The notes under the pieces: generated by a model
What the model was told of the DNA's origin: nothing
The model's database searches: none
Seen by the model: only the letters and a program-made list of their open reading frames with translations
Source: Fragilaria crotonensis
Taxonomy: Eukaryota; Bacillariophyta; Fragilariophyceae; Fragilariales; Fragilariaceae
Reading direction: 5' to 3'
Assembly (NCBI GenBank): GCA_022925895.1
Contig: JAKSYS010000440.1
Location: 1-52,470 of the forward strand
Length of the DNA stretch: 52,470 nt
Made by a program: the position numbers and the translations under genes
In this document: one piece after another, positions 41,101 to 52,298 of the stretch
Layout of the letters: each line of letters opens with the position of its first letter
How positions within the stretch are numbered: position 1 is the stretch's first letter

Positions 41101-43421
41101 ACGGCAGGACCGAGACACTACTGCCGTTCTCGAAGCCTTGATTGGAGCGTTGCTTGTCCTTTTCGTGGTTCTTGCGAATGGAATCACGAACAGGACCACA
41201 AGCGGGGCATCTCGGGTCTTTGCATCGGCGATAATGGCTTAAGACGTAACGACTGCTCATGCAATGCTGAACATTACACTGCTGATTCTTACAATGAGCG
41301 ATATGATCCCAGAGCTTCTTCATGCTTGCGCAATGAGGTGTCTCGGGGCACTTCCCCACATGTTGACATTTCGAAGCATGACGTAAAAGGAGGAGTCGCT
41401 GCTGCTTGTGACGAACTTTCAACCACTCGGATGAATCGCGACTCCTCGGTGCAGTAAGGGAACTAGACGCGGCAGTGCTTCCTGGAGTTGAAGAAGCAAG
41501 AGGTGCCATCGAGGAAGAAAGAGATTCGTTTCGGGTTGAACCACTTGGCATCGGCTCGGATTTATTGTACATTGGTTGCGCTGTCGTTGAACCCTTGTTC
41601 ACCATAGGGTTGCTCGGACGATAACTAGAAGTCTGGTACTGCATTCCAGACGATGCTGGGGGAGCAGACACCGGCGGTGGCATTGACAAGGATTGCGCAG
41701 ATGACCTTGGTTGCTGTTGGAAATTCATTGATTGAGCTCCGTATGAACCGCCAATCATGTTAGGAGCGATCGGTCAGGAGACGCCGACACCATCAAATGG
41801 TCTTGTGGCGGACTCAAGGACGACACCCGGTTATCGATGGAAAAACTCGAGGTAGCCTGCTTTTGCGTCGGGTTGCTTGAGCTGCTCAGCCTGTGATCTG
41901 AGCGCAACGAGCCAGCGCTGATCTTTGCCGCTTTCTTCACGGTTTCTCTCACAGGTCCACAGGCGGGACACTGGGAATCTTTACACTTCCTGTAATGACC
42001 AAGAATTGCCCGCGAAGAAAAACAATGAGGTACACGACAAGAGTTATCCTTGCAATTCTCCATGTGTCTCCAAAGTCTCTTCATGTCTGAACAGTGAGGC
42101 GTCACGGTACAACCACCGTCGTCGCGCGGACACTTGGCAGAGTGATGCAACAAAAGCAGTCGTTGTTGTTTGTGGTGGATACGAATCTTCCACTCGGGGT
42201 CATCTCGTTGGGGCACAGCCGAATCGTTGCTGGCTAATGTGGATGAGTTTCGAGCGGCATTTGGATCATGCATGGAACTTCTCGAGGTGGCCAAATAGTC
42301 ACCGTTTGACGACCCTCGCATCAGATCATTACCTCCGGTCGATGGACCACTCGCCATAGGATTAATATCATTCATGCTTACCCGTTGGCGTTGCAACGAT
42401 TCCTGTTGCATCATCTGCTGCTGGGTTGATGTAGACATTCCATTCCCCTGGTTACTAATGTAAGGTGACTGAGACTGGGGTCCTTGTGAGCCTGCCCTGG
42501 CAACATCGTGGTGTTGCGGGGCTTGAAGGCCATTATTGGAGTACAAAGTACTTCTGTCGCTGCTCCGTTGCCGATCGCTGCTGCTCCCCCCAACATGATT
42601 TTTTGACGCTTTTCGGGAGACTTCCATTGCAATTAACTGCAGTCTCGACTTCAGCGTAGAAATGTTCATATAGTCATCAAACGAACGGGCGTTCCGATAC
42701 AACGACACCTCCAATTGCTTCGCCATTTCTGGGAGCTTGTTCAGCCATTCAGCAGATCCATTTTTGTCTTTCTTCAGCAATTTAACACTGTAATTCGAAG
42801 TGAGAGTGAGACAAAGGTACACAAAAGCAGCACGGTTTCGCGAACTACATACATTTGCTGAATCATTTCTCTCCGATGTTGCATGTCCTCATCACTTTGC
42901 CAGTTGCCGTTCATCCCCGTTGCAACGTAATTGCGCTGCCTACTGTCTTGCATAGCTCCTGGCCCCATGTTCGAATGCTGCGATGGACCAGATCCCATTC
43001 CCATGTGCTGCGGATGTGATTGGTGCGCATGTGATGCCTTCGCTGGCTGTGCATGCATCTGAGTCATCGAATGGTGGCTCTGCTGTTGATGCACAGCCGG
43101 CGAACGCATAGGGTGATGCGATGATTGTGCATGATTCTGGTAGTGCACACCTCCATTAGGCATTCCACCAAAATTATTCTGCCTCGATGACGGTGACGGC
43201 GGTATTGAGAAATTTGGTTGACCTGGGATTCCAGATGAATGTTGGCGGTGAATATTTGGGTGCTGGTATCCTGCATTCATGGATTGACCATGATGCTGCG
43301 GGGGCATCGCAGGTGAAGGCACGCCATGATGTCCCGGAGCCATTGGTTGACGAGGCATAGAGGGCGCTACTCCGTGTTGAGACGCCTGCTGCGCACTCGT
43401 CCCGTCGAACGGGACCATCAT
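38102..43421 (-). CDS. CBP/p300-type histone acetyltransferase (KAT11) with KIX and three TAZ fingers
   Basis: Exon 1 is 43421-42853 (Gln/His/Met-rich, disordered). The intron 42852-42788 is 65 nt (GTATGT...ATTACAG), and splicing makes [18 protein letters not shown], the start of a KIX-like domain. The second frame runs to a stop at 41757-41755 and holds a TAZ finger ([20 protein letters not shown] to [11 protein letters not shown]). The third frame (ATG 41758, stop 38102) holds a second, ~60% identical TAZ finger, a bromodomain (~345-450, [17 protein letters not shown]), a Cys-rich RING/PHD region (~467-585), the KAT11 acetyltransferase core (~690-1010, with [13 protein letters not shown] and [12 protein letters not shown]), a ZZ finger (~1035-1080) and the C-terminal TAZ2 (~1105-1195). 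The two frames overlap by ATGA. A 77-nt GT-AG interval (41790-41714) would join them in phase to about 1725 aa; a missing base near 41765 would also do it. Transcriptional coactivator in the nucleus. Confidence 0.9.
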
Positions 43422-44910
43422 GTCTCCGTTAATCTTTCAATTGCAGAGGAAGAACGATCTCCCTGCTGCTCAAATCAATACTGTTGGATCAGAGAAAGGA
43501 CGATGTGTAAGCATTATATCCATGAGAATGTGTCATTCCGTTGAATTCATCGAACCGGTCGTCGCTGACGACAAGAATAACAACAGAAAAAGCCCAACTC
43601 GTGACCGAAATCGCGTCGGGACATAAAACAGTTCAGCCAAACAAAAAAGCTCGAGGCTGTGACATGTTGTATTCAGAATTGAGCGATCGGCCGAACCGTC
43701 GACGGAATCGCATTCGTTTGTATACAGCATGAATAGCATAAAAAGGCGTTAAGCCGTTACGAAGCAACCAAAAGTCACTTAAAAAGTCAACCGTTACATT
43801 CAAGAAACAGCAGATAAAGTAAAATGATCCAGTGGGAAAGAAATCGATTCCGAACAAAAATATATACAAAGCTTCAAGCAAGTACGGTTAAAAACCGTTC
43901 AAGCAACACGAGGTCAAAAGTTGCTTAAAAAATAAGAAATACAGAATCGCGTCGTAGACCTGTACCAACAAGACACGTAGAATCTTGGCTATGGTATTCG
44001 ACACGTAGGACGCGACGATCGCCTTCGTTGCCTTTTTCACGACGCAATGAAGGCTTTCACAAGAAGGAACGACAATGATCGGCTCATTGATGAGGTCAAG
44101 ACTACCACTGTGTGTGGCGCATCCCGATTGAATCACTTACAACGAAGTTTTTGACACTGATGGTCGCAGCTGGCATTCTCTGAGAAGGCGGTGGAAATTG
44201 AGAAAAATGTATTTGCGTAGAAATGTACCAGGGCGCGTACATTGTCTTCTTGGGATCAGTTTAATCGGATGAGTCGGGACTCGTACTTGAACACCGTCGA
44301 ACCCCACCGTAGAGTGAAGTTAAGTGTTGAACACAAACTACCGTATTTGTACTGGTACTACTTAGTACTACACGCTGTTCACTCGGAGCTCACAGCACGA
44401 TTCCCACCATGGGCATGCAATTCCGTAGCTACCGGCAGCATCACTCATTATTGATTTGATTGACCTAGTTCTTCAATATACACAATTAAGTTCAGGAGTT
44501 CACCATTATAGAACCTTGAGTGTCCAAACCTTGGAGAACGCAGCTCAAGTTGGGTTTCCTAATTGTCGTGAAGACCGAACGCCGACTTTTTGCATGCACT
44601 TCTACGGTAGTCGGAAGAAGGCAATACTGGAGAAGAATGTGAGTTATCCAACGTGGAGCCACAGAAGGCCAGGCGAGATGAATTACTCGGCGTACTCTGA
44701 TCTGATCTTCTGCTTCGATTGCCCCTCTACGTACTTGACGCAATTAGAACCAACCTTCCCTGCTTCCTCCTAAACGGTAACAGCACAAAGCGAAAGAGCC
44801 TTCCTGCTACAAGAGAACATCTAGCGATCGCCATGCACATGATAGCTGGTGAGAGCGTTGGGGTAAAAGCGTTACGTTCACTCCCACCCAGCATTCGCAG
44901 TGTCGGGAGG
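43422..44910. other. Gene-free interval upstream of the HAT gene
   Basis: 43422-43700 should be the HAT promoter and leader. 43870-43900 has a local repeat (ggttaaaaaccgttcaagcaac...aagttgcttaaaaa). 44340-44375 contains GTAC motifs. No gene is recognised; frames up to 105 aa (e.g. 44456-44773) have no family likeness. Confidence 0.5.
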
Positions 44911-46203
44911 TTAATTGTTGCCGTTGACCTCCACAAACAATCCTGCTTGTAGATCGAATAGAAAGCTTGCATACTCGTACAGCTTCATATCCAAGGAGTT
45001 ACTCTGAAGAAGAAGCTGATAGGCGTTACTTTTCTTCCCAACGGTGGCATGATGACCCATGTTCGGCCAGGCATAATCCAACATGCGTTCTTGGCAATCT
45101 CGGGCACCACTAGCACCGGCGTTGTTAAAAAGCAGTAGGCGCCGAAACGATTCTGCTTTTTGCTCCAACAGGCCAATCTTGGCTTTCTGACGCAATAGAT
45201 TCATGGCGACAGCAAGATCCATTTCCGTCCACCCCATTCGGTTAATGGGCACGCCAAGCAGGGATGAGATCATGGCATTCGGGACGTGCAATGGAGTTTG
45301 CGCCCAATCTGTCAGGCTCAGCACTTGCATGAAGGGATAATACTGCAGGTGACCAATTGGTAGTGACTTTAACCAGAAATAGTATGAAATTTGTCTTTCA
45401 ACAGGATGCCGGAACCATGTCCAGAGTTCGGCCTGGTATGACCCGGGAAAGATGTCTGAGGTGTCTAGAACATTCTGAGTAAGTACAAAAAGATGTGGGT
45501 TAACATCTTTGAGACCTTGGTCACGAGCCTTGAAACGATTTTCTTTCGTTGATAGATCAGCGCTCACTTGTTTCATGCCATTCTCAAACACAATTTGCAG
45601 TTTGTCGGCGGTTCCAATCCATGCGCCGGCAATCACCATCCCTCGACATTTTCCCATGATGTCCTTGATTGTACCGCCACCCGATCGTGGTAATGACCAA
45701 AAGACTGGTGTTGCACGGAGGGTGGCATTGTTGATCGCTAGGTAGTTGAAGTGGAGAGGGAGATTCACCAATGGGGCGTGTTGCGGGAGAGGCAAATTCG
45801 TCTCGTCTTCTTCTTCGTCGTCGAGCGAGTATTTTGTTGTGATACTCGGTGATCCACGCATGGAACTATTGGAACTTGCGGGATATTGTTTATGGTCCAT
45901 TGTGAAAAGCGCACCCATGCCGAGAAGGAAAAAAATTGCAACGGATTGTTGGGGATTCTTCAGGATTCGGGTGAGAGCTGCGTTGATGACGACGCTGCCT
46001 GCACCTCGCATCCATTTCACGAACGATCTCGTTGCTAGTCGAACATCAAACCGAGGGAGGGAAGGGACAACATTGGCGATATCTCTGGTGGTGGGGATCA
46101 CTGCCTCCAACAACTTGTCAACGAGGGATGGCATGCCTTTTTCGGTTATCTGGAAATGTCTCCGATGTCCCCAAGCGACCCAGTGGCACGCTTCATTCGT
46201 CAT
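44911..46203 (-). CDS. Type II membrane sulfotransferase (Golgi)
   Basis: 430 aa, single exon. A membrane anchor at ~86-103 (QQSVAIFFLLGMGALFTM) follows a cytosolic tail, then a Ser/Asp/Glu-rich stem, then the catalytic domain. FWSLPRSGGGTIKDIMGKC (~168-186) is the PAPS 5'-phosphosulfate-binding loop and WFRHPVERQISYYFW (~263-277) is the 3'-phosphate-binding R-x-P-x-x-R-x-x-S motif; both are decisive for the family. The rest is divergent. The product would transfer sulfate from PAPS to glycans or Tyr in the Golgi. Diatom sulfated polysaccharides are plausible targets (inference). The start could instead be Met24 (MPSLVDKLLEA). It is divergent from the surface-protein gene, 535 bases away. Confidence 0.85.
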   Translation of the reverse strand: MTNEACHWVAWGHRRHFQITEKGMPSLVDKLLEAVIPTTRDIANVVPSLPRFDVRLATRSFVKWMRGAGSVVINAALTRILKNPQQSVAIFFLLGMGALFTMDHKQYPASSNSSMRGSPSITTKYSLDDEEEDETNLPLPQHAPLVNLPLHFNYLAINNATLRATPVFWSLPRSGGGTIKDIMGKCRGMVIAGAWIGTADKLQIVFENGMKQVSADLSTKENRFKARDQGLKDVNPHLFVLTQNVLDTSDIFPGSYQAELWTWFRHPVERQISYYFWLKSLPIGHLQYYPFMQVLSLTDWAQTPLHVPNAMISSLLGVPINRMGWTEMDLAVAMNLLRQKAKIGLLEQKAESFRRLLLFNNAGASGARDCQERMLDYAWPNMGHHATVGKKSNAYQLLLQSNSLDMKLYEYASFLFDLQAGLFVEVNGNN

Positions 46204-46738
46204 GAATTATGCAGATTATGCATACAATGCGCCATTGCGCCATTGGCTTTAGGTCGTATCATGCAAGTACTTCTGTACCAGTAGTGTGGTTGGGGTGCGA
46301 AGGTCATAAATCGAGTCAATCGCGGGAGAGTGGAGCGGAATACTCAAAGAACAGGTACTTGTACCTTGTACTAGTAGTGGTTCTGATACAGTATATTATG
46401 TATCCATATGCATTACTGGTACATGTATGCATATATGCATACGACGGATTTTACATTTCACAGTCATGGTGGTCACCGAATTTGGAAGATTTGGACTTTG
46501 GACATCATGCCATACACGATGACTCGAACCTCGAACCTCGAACCATGCCCGGCTGTTATATCAATATATGTATATAATTAATGTTTACATTGCATGATGC
46601 AATTGTACAGTACTGGTACATGCGTAGTAGTTGCATGTTCGTAGTGCTCGACATGAACAGAAAATGCAGTGGCACTTTTTCCGTCTCACAGTGCAACTGC
46701 TGTCTCCTGCCTCCTGCGGTTACAGTTACCTTGAGAGC
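46204..46738. promoter_or_regulatory. Divergent promoter interval, GTAC and ATGCAT motifs
   Basis: 46260-46450 has several GTAC tetramers and catatgcattactggtacatg-like palindromic stretches; 46522-46545 has three tandem cctcgaa units. It is shared by the sulfotransferase (-) and surface-protein (+) genes. Confidence 0.5.
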
Positions 46739-49700
46739 ATGGAAGTCTTCAGGAACCTTGTTCAAGCAGCCTTGACAGACCACAGGTATCCCACTGGAGA
46801 AGCCAATCGAAGGGCTCGGGGAGTAAGACAAGGACATCTAAAGCCGGTCGATTCCAAACTCGCGATCGCCGTGGTCATCCTATCATCGATCTGTCCTTTG
46901 AAAGGACGAACTCTTGCAAGCGGACTTTCAAGTCCATGTTCCGCAAACCCTGATATTAGCGGCTATCCTGATGTAGCATCCATTGTCACAGCCATGGAGA
47001 CGGGGAAACTTCGTTTTCGCTGTGCCCAGATGTCGTGTACAACGACCAACTTAATGTTGATCTACCCATGCCATCTCCCTTGACCCTTTTCTGTGCTGAT
47101 TCAAGTGAGCCTTGTACCTGGGAAGTAAACGAAGGGTCGCATATTGTCGCCAGCGGTGGCAATCCCGTGTTATTGTCCGTCCAAGGAATATCGTTCACTG
47201 GTGCCACCAATACATCCATACAAATACAGGCAAACAACGCGTCTGTTGTTGAGTTTACAAATTGCACTTGGAACAGCAATGAAGGGTCTGCGGTCATTGA
47301 TCTCAGAAATTATCCTGCTGAAGCTACCAAGACAGCAGATGGCAATGGAGTTTCAGCGAACGTCACCGAGTCAGGGTCACGACGGCAGCTGAAGGAAGCG
47401 AAGTTGTCCAATGAATCAACAGCTCAACTCAACATATCGAATTGCATCTTTAATGGCAACATTGTGACAGAATCTGTTGTGAACGTAGATGGTGCTGACC
47501 TTGCTTTGGAAAATTGTGAGTTTGACGTCAATGAGGCTCAGCGAGGGATCGTCACTCTTCTTGGTGGATCTCATAAAATCACCAACGTCAGCTTTGAAGA
47601 GAACGATGTCGAAGAGTCGGGGGTCATAAACATGGATGCCACGGCACGCATAATCCCAACGGATGTTTGTGGTTCTGGAAATACAGTTGGAAAGTTTTGT
47701 AATGGGACATTTCAAGGAATTGTAGATCCTGACAATTGCGTTGGTGGCAGTATCGCTGAAGCCTGTGACTCGGCCTGCGTTGTCTACGAAGCATGTACGA
47801 TTGGACAGTGCGTTTCTTCTCTTAAGGAACTGAGAGCGGCCCTCACTGTCGGTGGTGATATCGATCTTTGTTCTAATTCAATTTTTGATCTAAGTGTCGC
47901 AGACAAACCTCTCGAGATAAGAGACATGGCGACGTCGTTAAGATGCAAGAAAAACTGTGTTTTGCTGGGGGTAACAAGCAGTTCCGGGTATTGGATGGCG
48001 CAGAATCCGTTTCGTTTCAAAGTCTCACGTTTACTGGTTCGGAAACGCTGTCGGTGGTCGTGGAGGTCGATCCTTCGGAACCTGCAATGGTATCCTTCAT
48101 TGACTGCAAGTGGTCGGGTCATAATGGAGAGCATGTAATATTGATGGATCCTCCAGGCTCTCTTGAAGGCAATGACCAGCTCGAAGCCAATGTGGAATTC
48201 ACGGAGTCACTCTTCTTTGACAACAATGTTGAGAAGTACGTAATTGCAAACAAAGGTTTAGGTTTGTCGATTCATGCTTGTGAATTTCGAAACAACGCTG
48301 GTGCTAAAAGCATCGTGGGAACATTGGGAGGCGAGACGAGAATAGGCGGTTCGATGGTTTCGGGAAGCAATAGTTCGAAAAAGACAATCCTGGAGGGAAA
48401 TGACGTGAAAAGTGGTTTGTTTTTCGTTGGTCTGAATAGTACTGGATTTAACGCTGTCGATGTGTGTGGCACAAACAATACAATGGGCAACTCTTGTAAT
48501 GGAACCTTCTATGAAGCGTCCAATCCCGAGGAATGCCGGGCAGATCGTCAGAATGAAGAAGCATGCAAGGAAGGATGTGTTCCTAGCGTTGAATGTGACG
48601 ATGTTGAAGGTTTGGGTGGTTCAGATTGCTATTCAGACTGGTCGAAGTTGGTAGAATCAGTTGCATCGGCGAACTCCGGAAAGGCGTTCGTTGTTTGTCC
48701 GGACACAGATTTTGTCTTAGATAGAAACGATACGCTCCATCTTGATAAGAATGAAACAGTTCTGCAGTGCGGACAAAATGGTGATCGCGGCAATCGCTGT
48801 ACCGTCGCTGGGGGGGAAGTCCAGATCCAAATCCTTGGCTCGGCTTCTGGGGTACGAATTGACGGTATGACTTTCGTCGGATCTTCTAATGCCAGTATTG
48901 CAGCCCTAGGCGACGGAGATTCGAGTGCGACGTTCTCCGATTGCGAATTTTCTGGGCACGCAGGTGAGGCTGTCATACTGGTGTTCAACCAGGATTCTGC
49001 TTTTGAAGGAAACACTAGTCTCCCAGAATCTATGGAAGTAAATATTGATATGTGCGTCTTCGACGACAACACAGTCGAATTGGCGCCTATCACGAATCTA
49101 CAAGGTTATGTACGCGTGACGAAATCTGCGTTCAGCGGCAACACGGGCATGAGTGGAGCCGGAGCTATTGTGTCGTACTCACGTCTTTCAGTTTCAGAAT
49201 CTTGTTTTGTCAGCAACACCGGAAACCTTTCCGGCTCTGTAATCTTGTCCGCAAACGCTGCTCAAATCTTCGATCAAATTGGAAACTTCGGTGCAGAGAA
49301 TGCAGCGATCCTTGGCAATTGCACTGACATCTTGTGGTTGGACGAGTCTTTGTCGTGTGATGAGTTTGAGAGTGTGGAGTGCCTCGCTCCATTCCGCGCA
49401 GAGAGTGCTTTTCCAAGTGGTATCACACCATCTTCATCTCCTGCGCCTTCATTGGTAGACATCACAACTCCTGACGGGCCCTGTTTTACGTCGGAGGAAT
49501 GGGAGGCACTGTTTAAAGCGATTTCAGATTCAGCGGGCAATGAGAACTTTACACTCTGCGACGACACAGTTGTTGACATGACGGCTATGGAAGCTAGCGA
49601 CTGGGCACCCCTTCTGATTAAGGCTAGCGAAATTACCATTCGATGCGGCTCTGCTCGGAGGAACGGTTGTGTGCTGACAGGTGGTACTACCCACATCATG

Positions 49701-52298
49701 CTGCAAGGGGATGTTGAGAATATCCTAGTCCAAGGCGTCACAATGGAGCAAGCGGCTGATATCTCTGTCATTGGGAAAGTGAGTGCACCATTCTCAATAG
49801 AATTTGAATCCTGCGAGTGGACAAATAATACTGGCATTGCAACTGTGCTCATCGAGACAACCGGAAATTCCACTGAGGCCAGGGCGACAGGCAACTCAAG
49901 TTCTCGCCGAGATTTGAAAGAGGCGAAAGACAATTTTTTCGTTTGCGATCGGTGTCTGTTCCAGGATAACAACGTTTCCTCTAGCATATTGTCAATTGAG
50001 GGAACCTCACTAATTCTTGACGCTGCGATCTTTCGGGGAAATCACTTTGATGGAAGTGTTATCTCAACGCAGACTGGTTCGGTTGTGATGACTGACTCTT
50101 GTGTAGAGAACTCGAAATTCAGCGGTGGTGTCATCGATTCAAAAGGCTCTGAGGTTGTCATCGAAAGAATATTCCTGTCGGAAAACAGTGGGACAGGCTG
50201 CAGCGGTTACGTTGATGCCGATGGCAACTGCGCTGCGTCAACTTCCACAACGAGTTGTATTGCTGAAGAAAAACGCTGCTTTTCCCACTGGATGGATCTC
50301 GCTAACTCAATATCAAATGCAAGTGACGAAGGCCGTGTATTCACAATTTGTAGCGGCGCGACCCTTGATGTTTCCACCTTCCCTGCGATTGTGATGCGTA
50401 AAAGCAATACTACAATAAGGTGTGGTTTGAACGGAGCGAGGGATAGTAACTGCTTAGTCACAGGGGGTGGTATCCAGTTTCAAATCCTCGGTACCCCAAC
50501 TGATGTTTTGTTCAAAGGGATTACTTTCTCTGGGGCTTCTATCGCCGCGATCAATGCAGCAGGGGAGCGCAGTTCCAAAGCCCAAATTGTTGACTGCCTT
50601 TTTAAGAACATGATGACAGGTCAAGCTGCTTTGCTGGTGTACCGAGGAGACGTTCCACCTTCCGTGAAGCGAAGTCGAAAACTTACCATCGGGGATTACA
50701 ATGAGTCGGCTGGCCGTGCCATGACGGTGAAAATTGCATTTAGCAGCTTTGTCTCCAACACTGTCGACCTGGCAGCTATTGCTAACCTCAAAGGCACTAT
50801 CTCTGTTGTTAACTGCGAGTTTAGCTTCAACAGCGGGTCAGTGGGTGGCATCGGGGACTGGCTCGGTGGGTCGATGTCGCTTGCCACGTCTTGCTTCACT
50901 GACAATACTGGTCTAATTGCTGGTTCGGTCTTCGTCGATGGCAACATGACCGCCCAAAAGAAGAATTATGGCGTCGGAAATACAGCTGCCGATGGCGATT
51001 GTACGACCATCTTGCTATCCAAGGCTACTGCGTCCGACTCTTCGGCCCCCAGCCTTTGTGTGGAGTTTTCAGAATCCGAGTGCAACATGGAAGCTGCCCC
51101 AACAGTAGCGCCTACTCTTTCTCCGACTCTTCCTGGCGGTGGAGTGTCACCAAGTCAAGCGTCATCAGATTGCATCGACAATTGGAAAGACCTTGAATTT
51201 TCGATCGACAATGACTTCAACGTCGGAAGCGAGAATGTTTTTAGGTTATGCCTCGATAAGAAGTTGAAGGCTGGTGATAGTCCGATTCTTCTGGATCAAG
51301 CGGACGGTGATGTATGGATTGAGTGTGGCCCCGATGGGAGAATGCGGGACAACTGTGTGATCGCTGGTGGCAGAATACAATTCCGCATTGCTGCAACCGG
51401 GATCAAGGTATCCTTTAGAGGTGTAACCTTCGAGAATTCCAGTGTCATGTCCATAGTCGCCGCGGCAGACTCGCAATCGACCGCGATTTTCGACGAATGC
51501 CAATGGACAGGGCATTCAGGGCAAGGAGTAGTTCTCATCTACAACGACGAATTAGGTCAGAAGTTTGACGGGGAGACATCAATTTCTGAGCTACCCATCA
51601 CGGGCGATTCCATGGCGGCAAAATTCGCAAAATGCTTGTTCGCTGAAAATCCTGTTCAATACGCTGCTATTTCCAATATTGGTGGCTCGTCGACGATAAG
51701 TCTAACTGCATTCTTGAAGCAACTTGATACCCTTGCCGCAGCAATCGTCACTCGGAGCAATGCTATGCTATCCTTGGAGAAGTGTTGCTTTATTGAAAAT
51801 GATTCATTACTGCCTGGTGTTGTCTTGATGACTGAAAAAAGCACGCTGCAAAAGAATGAGGACAATTTCGGCTTCGACAATCGAGTTGGATCCTCAGACT
51901 GCTCTGACGTTTGGATCGTACCGCCTCTCGGGGAGTGTTCTCCAACCGCCTGTCCCGGCACCTGTACAACGTTTGACTCAAACGAATGCAGCATCCCAGG
52001 CTTCGACTTCCAAGTTCCTTCAAGTACACCATCCGCCACTCAGCCCATCGCTCGACCCTCCCATGCAAATCCGTCTTCAACGATCGACTTTGGTCTTGCC
52101 CAAACGACCCTGTTCGCCTCAGGTTACTTCCTTCACAATTTGGTCGTTGCTGCTCTTGTGACTGTACTGGGTTTTGGGTCGTTCTTCTACTGCAAGATGC
52201 AGCATGAACCGAAGAGGGACGGCAAAGCCAAGGCCGTTCATATCGAGACGGAGCCATTGTCCGAGCCTGTGCCGAGTGGCCCGTCCCGAAATGACTGA
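46739..52298 (+). CDS. Giant modular beta-helix cell-surface protein, two one-base frame breaks
   Basis: Three overlapping frames form one gene: 46739-~47005, ~47005-~47970 and ~47970-52298, about 1850 aa. The start is the in-frame ATG at 46739; a hydrophobic segment (KLAIAVVILSSICPL) near residue 40-55 would be the signal or anchor. There are six tandem modules of ~280 aa, beginning near 46960, 47810, 48630, 49490, 50280 and 51180. Each has W-x-x-L-x(n)-C-x-D, then CG-x-x-G-x-R-x-N-C-x-(V/I)-x-GG-x-x-(I/Q), then G-(M/V/I)-TF and a helix-strand such as DCEFSGHAGEAVILVF, matching right-handed parallel beta-helix (pectin-lyase-like) coils. There are many N-x-S/T sites and spacers rich in Ser/Pro/Thr (SPTLPGGG; SSSPAPS). 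RRQLKEAK, RRDLKEAK and SRKL resemble the RxL processing sites of diatom silica-wall proteins. Near the end there is a membrane helix (FLHNLVVAALVTVLGFGSFF) and a basic tail. Likely a type I surface or wall-linked protein. Confidence 0.85.

Noticed and set aside
41755..41758. Bacterial-style translational coupling (ATGA) as evidence of a polycistron
   Set aside because: The domains on both sides belong to one CBP/p300 architecture, and an intron or a one-base error explains the overlap better.
44260..44375. 5S rRNA-like string (gtcgaacccc...gtgaagttaag...tagtac)
   Set aside because: Only short pieces match the 5S consensus, the order and spacing do not give the three-helix fold, and GTAC-rich DNA explains part of the likeness.
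46522..46545. tcgaacc units resembling a tRNA T-arm on the minus strand
   Set aside because: They are three tandem copies of cctcgaa with no acceptor or anticodon stem around them.
49274..49987. 237-aa antisense open frame
   Set aside because: It lies wholly inside the modular surface-protein gene on the other strand; it has no domain and the sense frame is clearly coding.
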